Shown here one piece after another: positions 36,510 through 46,046 of a stretch of 64,000 bases of DNA; positions within the stretch are counted from its first letter, which is position 1; every line of letters begins with the position of its first letter. Both the position numbers and the translations under genes were made by a program. The DNA comes from JBHHUI01 sp965248775 (GTDB lineage Bacteria; Chloroflexota; Anaerolineae; Anaerolineales; JBHHUI01). Below the pieces are notes generated by a model. That model did no database searches and was not told the DNA's origin. It saw only the letters and a list, made by a program, of their open reading frames with translations. The stretch is taken from assembly GCA_965248775.1 (NCBI GenBank), contig OZ252150.1, forward strand, positions 6,138,001 to 6,202,000, in the 5' to 3' direction.

Positions 36510-37190
36510 TCAAATACTCAGAAGCGACTTTGTTAGTCGGACAGCTGCGCTGGCATCGGCCTCGTAGCCATCAGCGCCGACGTGGTCAGCATAACTCTGA
36601 CTGACTGGCGCGCCGCCGACGAGGATCTACACCTTGTCCCGCAGACCGGCCTCGGCGATGGCATCAATGTTCACTTTTAACATCGGCATAGTCGTCGTCA
36701 GAAACGCGCTCATACCCACCACATCAGGCTGATGTTCGATGATGGCCTCAACAAAAGTCTCCGGCGTTACGTTCACACCGAGGTCAACCAATTCAAAACC
36801 CGCGCCTTCCAGCATCACATTGCACAGATTCTTCCCGATGTCGTGAATGTCACTTTTGACGGTTCCCATCACGAACGTGCAGAGCGGCTTGGCGCCGGTC
36901 TCCGCGATAAGCGGGCGTAAAATATTTATCGCGTCCTTCATTGCGCGGGCTGAGAGCAACATCTCCGGGACGAAGTAGTCGCCGGTTTCAAACAAACGCC
37001 CGACCTCCTCGAGCGCCGGAATGAGCGCTTCGTACAGGATGAAAGTTGGATCTAGGGCGAGCGCTAAACCTTCTTGAGTCAGTTCGACTACAGGTTCGCG
37101 CTCGCCCTCGATTGTGTAATCATAGAGGCCGTCCAGAATTTCATTATCCCTCTTACGCTGTAAGGCCGTCGTTTTGGAATTGCTGGCGGT
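36510..37190 (-). pseudogene. Corrinoid (cobalamin-binding) protein of methyltransferase system, in-frame TAG
   Basis: Continuous minus-strand reading: EILDGLYDYTIEGERE, LALALDPTFILYEALIPALEEVGRLFETGDYFVPEML (helical cap), MGTVKSDIHDIGKNLCNVML (the D-x-H-x2-G cobalamin motif), VDLGVNVTPETFVEAI, then LRDKV*ILVGGAPVSQSYADHVGADGYEADA to a TGA at 36510. The TAG at 36624-36626 is the only internal stop. No start codon is seen in frame near the expected N-terminus. MtaC/MtbC-like protein, partner of the methyltransferase remnant just upstream. Confidence 0.75.
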
Positions 37191-37213
37191 GTCAATGCCG
37201 TTCGTGGGGAGCT

Positions 37214-38449
37214 CTACAACATGGGGGCCTTCGAGGTGGGAGCACCTCCTATGTCGTGCGCCTCGATCGCTTCAGCGATCCAACGTAATCGCTCCATCAG
37301 ATTGGGACCGATAACCATGTCCCCGATGCCGAGGATGATCGGCTTGTCGCCCACCCTGGCGAACAAGTTCTCCATGTAATCGTGCAGTTGCGATTCATCC
37401 TGTTCTACATCTAGCAACAATGACGGGATGCCACCCCAGATGGTCGGGCCATCGGGTCCCCCCCCACACGTCCCAGATTTCATCGAATGTTGTTGCGATT
37501 AGCGGGGCGGGCGAGATCGACTCGCACACGTCTAGGCCGGATTCGAAAAGTAACGGCAAAAGTTGCTCAGATTGCCATCCGTGTGACTACCAACCTTTTT
37601 ATTCTGCGCATGCAAAATCTCGACGTACTTCTGATAGTACGGTAGGTTGAACTTTTAAAAGAGGTCCGGGTTCGGCATCATTCCGTCGAGGTTGTCAGGA
37701 AACTCGATATATAGTCCACCAAACGTCGCTAACTGGTGCAGGTTTTCGGTGAGATCTTCGTCTATGAGATCGAACAGGTCCTTTATAATTTTTGGCGGGT
37801 CGTAGATCGCATAGAAAAGTGGAATCTCGCCGAGAAACTCCAGCATCATCTGTTGGAATGGGACCCGACAGATATTTGCCCCGACAAAACCGTTCGGCCC
37901 GATCTTCTCGACCGTGGCCGCGAATTCGTCATAGAGAGAAACAAATTCGGTGTGTTCCATCAGGTACTTAACCACCGTCCAATCGTCCTCGCCAGTGAGC
38001 AGGTGCTTCTTGAGATACGGATCGACGCCCCCCATGCGAACCATGTCTTCGGAGACCCCCCACATCATACTGAGGTCTCCGACCGGAGTCTTGAATTCGA
38101 CAAGCGTATCGCCCTCCACATGGCGATCGACGAAGTACGGGGCCCAGCCTCCTGGGAACTATTTGACGATCGGGTCGGTCTCTTGGATTACTTTTTCACC
38201 GTTAAACGTACCTACCATCTCCACACCACGCAAACGGTGCCCGTACGGCGTCTCGAATTCAAGCTCTCCCATGCCGACGTCTGTGTGAAGCTCGGAAAGG
38301 CTCATGCCCTGATAACGCTCGGGGACCTCGTTGGTGTAATGCTTGCTGTGGTACCAGAGATTCATGCGATCGACAAACGGCAGCCGATCGGGCGTCTCGC
38401 CACGCATGGTAGTGAGCACACCCTCCCGGATTGTCATTGGAGCAGTCAT
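37214..38449 (-). pseudogene. Uroporphyrinogen-decarboxylase-like methyltransferase, broken
   Basis: MTAPMTIREGVLTTMRGETPDRLPFVDRMNLW is a typical opening of UroD-fold corrinoid methyltransferases (MtaA/MtbA or O-demethylase type). The frame then meets TAG (PIVK*FPGGWAPYFVD, about 38160), TAA (NPDLF*KFNLPYYQKYV, about 37652), and at least two frameshifts near 37440-37580 (one at a G8 run; the shifted frame reads LLPLLFESGLDVCESISPAP). The tail GDKPIILGIGDMVIGPNLMERLRWIAE is recognisable. With the adjacent corrinoid protein it was probably a methyl-transfer module; it is now dead. Confidence 0.75.
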
Positions 38450-38655
38450 GGGATCATTATCTCCTTATAAATCAATTTTCTGTTTCTATGTAACTCTGCG
38501 GCTTTCTCAGTCAATCTCTGCAAAGCTGAATCAAATTGAGGATGCGGTCGCCGGTAAAGCTGCGGGCGAGTTTTGGTTTGGGCGAAGGAGCGGGGTGCTT
38601 TCCACAGTGGTAAGCATAAGGTGTAGCTGTTTGGAAGTCCGAGCGTTTGCTGGCC

Positions 38656-39441
38656 TCACCTGCTGCTGTTGCGAACTCGCTTCGTGATCTGTTGTGCGGT
38701 GTCACGCACAAGCAGGCCCACCCGTTCTTCGTGGTCGGCGTCTTCAATCCGGAATTTTGGCGCGGAGAGTGCTGCTGCGCCAACGACATCGCCAGCCTCG
38801 TTGAAGATTGGAGCGGCAACACCTATGTAACCAATTTCGAACTCATCGCGCGTCCAACTGATGCCGGAATCTAGGATTTGGGTGAACTGATCATGGAAGG
38901 CTTCCAGCGAAGTCAGCGTTAATTCCGTATAGCGCTCCAACTCCCGTCCCATATACGTCATCTGTGCCTCTGGAGACCGATGGGCTAGAAACAGCTTGCC
39001 GGCCGCCGTTGGATGCATGGGGGTTCGCCAGCCTGTCGAATCATCCATCCGAATCTTGTAGCGACTGTCGATCTGCGATGCAAACAATACTCGTTCCCCA
39101 TCGGGCAAACAGAGATAAACGGTTTCACCCGTTTCAACAGCCAATCTCTGTAAAGAGGGCTGCGCGATGGCAAGGATCTGCTCCGTCCACGAAGTTCCGG
39201 TAAGCAAAGCAACCAGCTTATCACCCAGTTGGTATTCATTTTTACGACTAGCCGTTTTAACGGCGCCGACAGCATGTAATGTCTCCAGCAAACGAACCAC
39301 CGTTGTACGTGGCAAACCGACATCTCTGGCCAACTGTGAGAGGCTAAGGCGATCCTTGTTGCGACCAATTGTATAAAGCAAGGCAAATGCGCGATCTACA
39401 GATTGAATCAAATTTTGTCCATCCTGCGGATACAACGGCAA
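38656..39441 (-). CDS. IclR-family transcriptional regulator
   Basis: About 261 residues. Winged HTH: LIQSVDRAFALLYTIG, LSLSQLARDVGLPRTTVVRLLETLHAVGAV. IclR effector domain: ETVYLCLPDGERVLFASQID, RTPMHPTAAGKLFLA, WTRDEFEIGYIGVAAPIFNEAGDVVGAAALS. The start is uncertain: the frame opens from TTG 39441 inside the truncated ProV-like gene upstream, and no ATG lies between it and the HTH. It lies upstream of the dead methyltransferase genes on the same strand and may once have controlled them. Confidence 0.85.
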   Translation of the reverse strand: MPLYPQDGQNLIQSVDRAFALLYTIGRNKDRLSLSQLARDVGLPRTTVVRLLETLHAVGAVKTASRKNEYQLGDKLVALLTGTSWTEQILAIAQPSLQRLAVETGETVYLCLPDGERVLFASQIDSRYKIRMDDSTGWRTPMHPTAAGKLFLAHRSPEAQMTYMGRELERYTELTLTSLEAFHDQFTQILDSGISWTRDEFEIGYIGVAAPIFNEAGDVVGAAALSAPKFRIEDADHEERVGLLVRDTAQQITKRVRNSSR

Positions 39442-40246
39442 TGGGGTCCGGATTGCGCGCGACGAGCGGCAGCAAGGCTTGTACCTTTGTGTTGACGTTC
39501 ACCTGCTCACTATCTTTTGTCACCTTAATCTCGGATGGTGGGCGCATGATTCGATCTACACCCATCACGCGTGCTTTCGATACGTCTCTGACAAACTCCG
39601 TTACGTATTCATCTACCGGCTCCATAACAATGTCCTCGGGCGTACCAAGTTGCGAGATAGCGCCGTCCTTCAACACCAGGATGTGATCGCCCAGCTTAAG
39701 CGCTTCCAGCAGATCATGTGTAATAAAGATGATGGTCTTGTGGAGTTCATTCTGCAGCTCTATTAATTGATCCTGCATTTGGCGCCGAATCAGAGGGTCC
39801 AGACCGCTGAATGGCTCATCCATCAGCAGGATTTCTGGATCGAGTGTCAGCGCCCTCGCAATGCCAACCCGCTGTTGCATGCCGCCGCTCAGCTCATCGG
39901 GATAGTGCTTCTCCCAACCATTCAGGCCAACTTGATCGATCGACTGTTGCGCCTTGGCATGCCGCTCCTCCTTGTCGATCCCTTGTACCTCCAGACCGTA
40001 AGCGGCATTGTCGATAACGTTCTTGTGCGGAAACAGGCCATAATGCTGAAAGATCATGCCTGTCTTCTTACGGCGCAGGTTGATAATTTGTTCTTCGTCG
40101 TACTTCGTAATGTCGCTTCCATCGATCTCGATAGATCCGCGGGTCGGTTCGATCAGGCGGATGAGACAGCGGATGAGGGTGGACTTGCCGCTGCCCGACA
40201 GCCCCATCACGGCAAAGACTTCGCCGACGGCCACATCGAACGACAC
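39344..40246 (-). pseudogene. ProV/OpuAA-type glycine-betaine ABC ATPase, truncated at both ends
   Basis: Complete nucleotide-binding core: Walker A GLSGSGKST, Q-loop MIFQHYGLFPHKNV, signature ELSGGMQQRVGIARAL, Walker B ILLMDEPFSGLDP, switch His in FITHDLLEAL. The usual N-terminal 40-50 residues before VSFDV are missing. At the C-terminus the CBS region stops after LLPLVARNPDPIAVV and the reading runs out of frame into the IclR gene. No ProW/ProX partner is seen. Sequence just upstream (about 40262-40340) reads VGITEGVRYYVREWLGN*, possibly the tail of an epimerase, so the locus looks rearranged. Confidence 0.7.
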
Positions 40247-40464
40247 ACGGAAACGCGCTTAATTTCCGAGCCATTCCCTGACATAGTATCGAACTCCCTC
40301 TGTAATGCCCACTGGCGGCTGTCGTGGGGTGATGAAATTTTACTGCGCTGTTGTTAATGGATTATCGGTAGAACACGATAGCCTAGCCTGGATATTCATT
40401 TCCCCGCGAGCTATCTTCGGGATCCGCTGATTATAGATAAGAACGATTGGCGAAGCAAAATTTA

Positions 40465-41697
40465 TCAGGACACCATTCCCGCTACTGGCACCCCGCTGTG
40501 CTTTGCTGCCCGACGCCCGTTCGAGTGGGCCGTAACGGTCGGGGGGTTCTCGGCCGCCAGTACATTGGCGCGCTGCTCCAAGGAGCGCGCAATGACGACC
40601 CGCTGAATCTCAGTGGTTCCATCGACGACTTTCATCACCGGCGCAGTGCGGTACATGCGCTCTAACGCAGACGACGTGAGCAAGCCTGCGCCGCCCAGCA
40701 CCTGCATACATGTCCCGGTGGCGCGCACGGCTGCGTCTGGTGCAAACCGTTTGGCATGTGCGGCAGCGACTGGCCCATCACGCGTGCCGAGCAGTCCTGC
40801 GGCGTGTTGATAAAGCAGGCGGCTGGCTTCGAGATCGGTTGATACGTCCGCCAACATCCACTGAATACCCTGAAAGTCCAGTTCGGACTGGCCAAACATC
40901 TTGCGGCGACGGGCATGGACCAAGGCCGTATCGAGCGCGGCCGACATCAGCCCGCAACAACCGGCCGCGATTGAAGTACGGGCGATATCAATCGCCATTA
41001 GTGAGCCGCTCAGGCCTTTGCCGGGCGGAAGGATCACGTTCTCGGCAGGCACCTTGACATTATCCATTACCATATCCGCGATGGGGAGAAAGGGCGAGAC
41101 GAGCATCTCGTACGGATTGCCAAAGCTCAGCCCAGGCGTGCCCTTCGGAATAGCGACCATGGCTATATCTTTGTGACCGGGTTGGGGGCTTGTCTTGACA
41201 ACGACAAGATAAACGTCAGCGACGCCCGCGAGTGAAACCCAGGCCTTGTGGCCATTGATAGTGTATGACCCGTCTTTGCCGATCTCGGCGCGGGTTAGCA
41301 ACCCGGATGCATCCGACCCGGACTGCGGCTCTGTAAGCACGAAGCTGCCCAGGGCCGCGCCGGACGTGAGGCGTACATTCCATGCATCGCGAAAAGCCGG
41401 CTGACCAAAACCACTGACAGCGTACGCCACGATGTTGTGCATTGAGAGTGAAAAGGAGTACAGTCCTGCTCCCTTACCGAGTTCCTCGAACACGGGTATT
41501 GCCTCAGCAAAGGAAAGACCCTGGCCGCCATATTCAGGGGGACAATACAGGCCGAGCAGACCATCTGCTGCAGCTATAACGGCCTGCTTACGTGGGTAGC
41601 GTGTTGACGCTTCCCAGGCTTCGACCTCCGGCAAGATGACTTGTTCGCAGTGTTTCCGGGCAGCAGCACGAATTTGTTCGGCAGTTGTTTCGGACAT
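40465..41697 (-). CDS. Acyl-CoA dehydrogenase
   Basis: 410 residues, start ATG behind GAGGTGAAATA. FAD/substrate motifs: LGSFVLTEPQSGSDASGLLTRAE (signature 1), YTINGHKAWVSLAGVADVYLV, and the C-terminal FAPDAAVRATGTCMQVLGGAGL with VVDGTTEIQRVVIARSL. The usual catalytic Glu position near the C-terminus is consistent with a short/branched-chain type. It would oxidise an acyl-CoA to the enoyl-CoA, passing electrons to ETF. It follows ccr in the same direction (107 bp), suggesting linked acyl-CoA chemistry. Confidence 0.92.
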   Translation of the reverse strand: MSETTAEQIRAAARKHCEQVILPEVEAWEASTRYPRKQAVIAAADGLLGLYCPPEYGGQGLSFAEAIPVFEELGKGAGLYSFSLSMHNIVAYAVSGFGQPAFRDAWNVRLTSGAALGSFVLTEPQSGSDASGLLTRAEIGKDGSYTINGHKAWVSLAGVADVYLVVVKTSPQPGHKDIAMVAIPKGTPGLSFGNPYEMLVSPFLPIADMVMDNVKVPAENVILPPGKGLSGSLMAIDIARTSIAAGCCGLMSAALDTALVHARRRKMFGQSELDFQGIQWMLADVSTDLEASRLLYQHAAGLLGTRDGPVAAAHAKRFAPDAAVRATGTCMQVLGGAGLLTSSALERMYRTAPVMKVVDGTTEIQRVVIARSLEQRANVLAAENPPTVTAHSNGRRAAKHSGVPVAGMVS

Positions 41698-41803
41698 TAT
41701 TTCACCTCACTACGACACGGACGCAACAGGCCTGCGTCTGGCTAAAGTGGCGGATTATTCATTCTATCTTCGCAAATTAGGGGGAATCTGCACTGGCAGC
41801 GTT

Positions 41804-43042
41804 CTATTCAGCGCTTCGCCCCAGCCCCCGTTCCGGTGCGCCGACGAGCGCGACGCGGTTGCCCATAACGACTTTGCCCGCTTCCATGTCAGCGTGCGCT
41901 TTCCCAATGTCCTCAAAGGAATACACGTCGCCAAGACATGGATCAATTCTATCATCAACTACGAGCTGATTATAAGCGGCGGCCTGTTCATCGTTCGTCC
42001 CATGTGAGCCTTGCAGCCGCTTTTGGCGTACCCAATGGTAGCGCAGATCGACGGAGGCAGTGTAGCCGGTCGTTCCAGCGCATATTACGACCATTCCGCC
42101 CGCTTCACAAACGAAGATACTTGTTGGAACGGTTGCTTCGCCGGGGTGCTCGAAGACGATGTTTGGATTGATGCGTTCGCCAAGAACCTCCCAGATCGCT
42201 TTGCCGAAGGCGCGGCATCCTGCCGTCCATTCTTTTTGACCCGCACTGTCGGTCCAATGCGGAGGCACGCCCCAATGCGAGAAGTCGTTGCGGTTGATGT
42301 AGCCCTCGGCGCCGAGCTCTTTGCAATACTCACCGCGTTCAGCATCGGAGACCACGGCAACAGCCCGCGCGCCGTGCACCTTCGCTAGCTGGATCGCCTG
42401 CCCGCCTAAACCACCGGAGCCACCCCAGACGAGCACGACATCTCCTGAATGCAATTTGTTGCCCGCCCAGCCGAACAACATGCGATACGCGGTCGTACCC
42501 ACGAGGGTCGGGGCAGCGGCTGCCTCCCACGGCAAGTGTGGAGATTTGGGCAGCACCTGATGTGCCTGCGCCACGCAGAACTGTCCAAATGAGCCGAAGT
42601 TGGTGTTGTAGCCCCAGATGGCCGCCGAGGGCGCGATTATCGGGTCTTTGCCAGCCTGCACCCACGGGTCGTTGGGCTGCCACCAGCCGTGGTGCACGAC
42701 AACTTCGTCGCCAAGGCTAATTCCTTCAACTTCCGCGCCGGTGGCATATACGACTCCCGCAACGTCACTGCCGCCGACGTGAAAATCGTGTGGCGCGCCT
42801 TGTTTCTGTCGAATGGCGATGATGTCGACCGGTTTGCCCCGCGCGGCCCAGACGTTGTTGAAATTGATGCCGGCTGCCATGACGGCTATGAGGACTTCGT
42901 CTGGTTTGATCTCGGGCACATCGATCTCTTCGACTTGAAAGGCCGTCGCCGGATCTCCGTAACGGTCCTGCCGGATAGTTTGTGCGAACATTTTCTCGGG
43001 GACTTCGCCGAGGGGGGGTAGGTTACCGATGGGGACTGTCAT
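41804..43042 (-). CDS. ccr: Crotonyl-CoA carboxylase/reductase
   Basis: 412 residues, start behind AAGGAG. Medium-chain dehydrogenase fold of the Ccr subfamily: VMAAGINFNNVWAARGKPVD, HHGWWQPNDPWV, IWGYNTNFGSFGQFCVAQAHQ, LVWGGSGGLGGQAIQLAK (NADPH loop), VFEHPGEATVPTSIFVCEAGG and RYHWVRQKRLQGSHGTN. These long signatures separate Ccr from simple enoyl reductases. It reductively carboxylates crotonyl-CoA to ethylmalonyl-CoA, the key step of the ethylmalonyl-CoA pathway and of extender-unit supply. Confidence 0.92.
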   Translation of the reverse strand: MTVPIGNLPPLGEVPEKMFAQTIRQDRYGDPATAFQVEEIDVPEIKPDEVLIAVMAAGINFNNVWAARGKPVDIIAIRQKQGAPHDFHVGGSDVAGVVYATGAEVEGISLGDEVVVHHGWWQPNDPWVQAGKDPIIAPSAAIWGYNTNFGSFGQFCVAQAHQVLPKSPHLPWEAAAAPTLVGTTAYRMLFGWAGNKLHSGDVVLVWGGSGGLGGQAIQLAKVHGARAVAVVSDAERGEYCKELGAEGYINRNDFSHWGVPPHWTDSAGQKEWTAGCRAFGKAIWEVLGERINPNIVFEHPGEATVPTSIFVCEAGGMVVICAGTTGYTASVDLRYHWVRQKRLQGSHGTNDEQAAAYNQLVVDDRIDPCLGDVYSFEDIGKAHADMEAGKVVMGNRVALVGAPERGLGRSAE

Positions 43043-43083
43043 GCAATAGATTCTCCTTGTTTAAGGCTGCTCATCCCCTGAAG

Positions 43084-43104
43084 CCTTCCCCGAATCGGGG
43101 AAGG
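43084..43104. other. Perfect hairpin between ligase and ccr
   Basis: CCTTCCCCGA and TCGGGGAAGG with a one-base loop, without a T run on either side. It could be an RNA-stability or processing element between two minus-strand genes. Confidence 0.4.
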
Positions 43105-43195
43105 GGTGGGGTGACAACATGAATAAATTTTTACTTCGGCAATCGGTAATGCTCGTACTGTTTGCGGATGACTTTTTGTCGAACTTGCCTACGCT

Positions 43196-44361
43196 AGTTT
43201 CCGGTGCGAAAGTGGCCCTCCTGTGAGAAGATGCGAATGATCAAACCCGCATTTTCCACAGAAAGGGCCGCTGCAATGTTACGTGACCGCCACGAAATCG
43301 ACAAGTTCTTCCTGGACATTCTGGCATTGACGAGTGAGCTGGACCCGGTGTTGGCGCATATCGACGTATTGCTGGATGACGACGAGCTCTACCAGCGAGT
43401 GCGCGGTGACTTTGCGCGACGCTATCCGAAAACACTACAGACGGGCCGCAACTCCACGCCGGTGGAAGTCGTGCTCAGGGTGTTAGTCGTAAAGCATTTG
43501 TACGGCTGGAGCTACGCGGAAACAGAGAAACATGTCAGGGACAGTCTGGTACTGCGCCACTTCTGCCGCGTGTACTTCGAGCGCGTGCCGGACGAGAAGA
43601 CGCTCCTGCGCTGGGCGAACCTGCTCCAACCTGAAACACTTATCTCCCTGAACGCCCACGTGTTGCAGCTGGCCAGCAGGCTAAAGATCACCCGTGGCCG
43701 CAAGCTGCGCACAGATGGAACGGTTGTCGAGACCAACATCCGCTACCCCACTGACAACGGCCTGCTGGCTGATGGTGTGCGTGTGCTTGGGCGCACGCTG
43801 AGACGGGCGAAAACGGTGCTCGGTGACACGACCGAACTGACGCAAGAGACGTTCCGCAACCGCTCCCGCAGTGCCCGCAAGTATGCTCGCCAGGTGGCCA
43901 ATCAGGCCCGCAGGCGCTCCGAGACAGCTAAAGCGCAGCTGACGACCACGTACCGCAAGCTGCTGCAGGTCGCCCGCCAGAGTGTGCAGCAGGCGAAAAT
44001 CGTTCTGGAGCAGCTGCAGACACAGAAAGATCGCGCAGCGCAGCGCTTGACCGCGACCCTCGAGACCTTCACCCCGCGTGTCGAGCAGGTCATCAGTCAA
44101 TGTGAGCGGCGGGTCTTCGCCGGCGTCGAAGGTCGGATAAGTGTCTTGAAACGCCGCTATCGACTCGACCGTTGCCGCAATCGTGGCGAAGCAGGCTTCC
44201 ACCGTTGGGTCGGGCTGGCCATCCTGGCGGCCAATCTCAATACCATCGGTACCAAGCTGGCGGCCAAGGCCACGTAACTATGCAATTGTCAAGGTTCACT
44301 CCCAGCAAGAAGTTCGCCCTTGCCGATTTCTGATTAGGTGGTGCGTTTTGCACCGGAAACT
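43196..44361 (+). mobile_element. ISNCY-type element with internal deletion
   Basis: Ends AGTTTCCGGTGC / GCACCGGAAACT with a 5-base target repeat ACGCT at 43191-43195 and 44362-44366. It carries one shortened transposase gene. Because the target repeat is intact, the shortened form itself may have moved, using transposase supplied by another copy. Confidence 0.85.
43237..44277 (+). pseudogene. ISNCY-family transposase with about 110 internal residues deleted in frame
   Basis: N-terminal part MIKPAFSTERAAAML, EVVLRVLVVKHLYGWSYAETE, KLRTDGTVVETNIRYPTD (first Asp) and a long helical region. Then ISQCERRVFAG jumps straight to VEGRISVLKRRYRLDRCRNRGEAGF (Glu motif). Full-length relatives have a segment between these two points containing the second catalytic Asp ('LAGDRG'-like). 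Without it the protein cannot be catalytic. Confidence 0.75.
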
Positions 44362-46046
44362 ACGCTAGTCTTCGGGATTTCATCCACAAATACGAAATCG
44401 TCCGGCAGTTGCCATTTCTCGAACGTTTCACCGAGTAAATTTATCAGTTCATCTTTACTAGGCGGTTCGTCGGAATTTGGATTCGCTACGACGAGCGCGA
44501 GAGGCCGCTCTTGCCATTTGGGATGCGGGACAGCGATGACAGTCGATTCGAGTACATTGGGATGAGCCATCAAGGCATTTTCGAGATCGACCGTAGAGAT
44601 CCATTCGCCGCCGCTTTTGATCAGGTCCTTCGTACGGTCCACGATCTGCATATAGCCTTCCGTTTCGATGGTCGTCACATCGCCGGTGCGAAACCACCCG
44701 TCTATAAATGCTTCGGCCGAACGTTCGTCATTATAGTAGGCATTGATGACAGACGTGCCGCGCACCTGAAGCTCGCCAACGCTCTCGCCATCCCATGGCT
44801 GTTCCTGCCCATCATCGCTGATGATGCGGTATTCGACGATGAGCGTAGAGAGCCCCTGTTTGGCACGTACGGCCATCTGGTCATCCGCAGACCAATCGGC
44901 CATGTAGCTCTTTAGATAGCAAAGTGTGCCAATCGGGGTCATTTCGGTCATACCCCAAGCGTGCACAATCTCGATGCCGAGTTTCTGCTCGAAGTCTTCG
45001 ATTAGCGCACGTGGTGCGGCAGAACCGCCGACTGGGATACGGCGCAGGCTGGACATGTCATAGTCATTCGTTTCAAGGAAATTGAGCAGGCTGATCCACA
45101 GCGTTGGCACTCCCGCCGTATATGTGACGCCCTCCGATTGTATCAGCTCGGCCAGGTCCTGCGGCTGCATGAACGCGGTCGTATAAACCTGTTTGCAACC
45201 GAGCCACGTGGCCGTGTAGGGAATGCCCCACGAGAGGACGTGGAACATTGGGACGAGCGGCATCACGGCGTCAGTTTCCTTCAATCCAAATGCAACAGTC
45301 GTCGCTGCGGACATTGAGTGCAGGTAGATACTACGGTGGGAGTAGAGCGCGCCCTTCGGGTTGCCTGTTGTGCCGGAAGAGTAACACAACGCCGCCGCCT
45401 CGCGCTCATCCAGTTCCGGCCAGTCAAAGTCGGGGCTTTCGGCCTCGAGTAATTCCTCGTAACTCAAGACATTTGGCAGGCTCGTCTCAGGCAGCTTGGC
45501 TCCCGGCTGGTCTTGCACGACAATATGCCGAACCGTTTTGAGTTTGTCCGCGAGCGGCTCCAGCACAGAAAGCAGGCTGGCATCGGCAAAGATCACTTGA
45601 TCTTCGGCGTGGTTGATGACGTAGGCTAGCTGGCTTTCGTGCAGCCGGATGTTGAGCGTGTGGACGACCGCTCCGGAGCATGGAATGCCAAAGTACAGTT
45701 CGAGATGCTGGTAACTGTTCCATGCAAAGGTGCCGATGCGGTCGCCGCGCTGTACGCCGAGACGCTGTAAAGCGTTGGCGAGGCGGCCGTAGCGTCTGTA
45801 AAAGTCCGCGTATGTATGGCGGTGCATGCCTGTTGCCGTACGTGTGACGATTTCCTTCTTCGGGAACAACCTGAAGGCGCGCTCCATCAGCGGGCGCAAA
45901 GTCAACTGATAATCCATGATCAAGCCATCCATGTTGACCTCCCGTTACTATAGCGCTTATTCATTGCGAGGTAAGGGCGAAGCATTCCGGCCTTGTTGAC
46001 ATGTTGCACAGGTGCTTTGCCACGAACTATTCGCGCTTACAAATCG

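Larger units (their letters stand above)
43131..45932 (-). pseudogene. Acyl-CoA ligase (AMP-forming, DmdB/FadD-like), 3' end interrupted by an ISNCY-type element
   Basis: Start ATG 45932 after GGGAGG. AMP-ligase motifs: CYSSGTTGNPKGALYSHRS (P-loop), HAWGMTEMTP, WFRTGDVTTIETEGYMQIVDRTKDLIKSGGEWIS. The native reading stops at DEIPKTSV where the element inserted; the current frame ends SGAKRTT* at 44334. Beyond the element, from 43195, the gene resumes GKFDKK and then, after a one-base loss, VIRKQYEHYRLPK* (43131). The lost PKTSxGK Lys is the one needed for adenylate formation, so the present product is probably inactive in that half-reaction. The N-terminus resembles methylmercaptopropionate-CoA ligase DmdB. 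Confidence 0.85.

Noticed and set aside
36624..36626. In-frame TAG in a methyltransferase-associated corrinoid protein, possibly pyrrolysine
   Set aside because: Pyrrolysine is found in methylamine methyltransferases, not in corrinoid proteins. The neighbouring gene also has TAA and frameshifts, and no pyl genes are seen. Ordinary decay is simpler.
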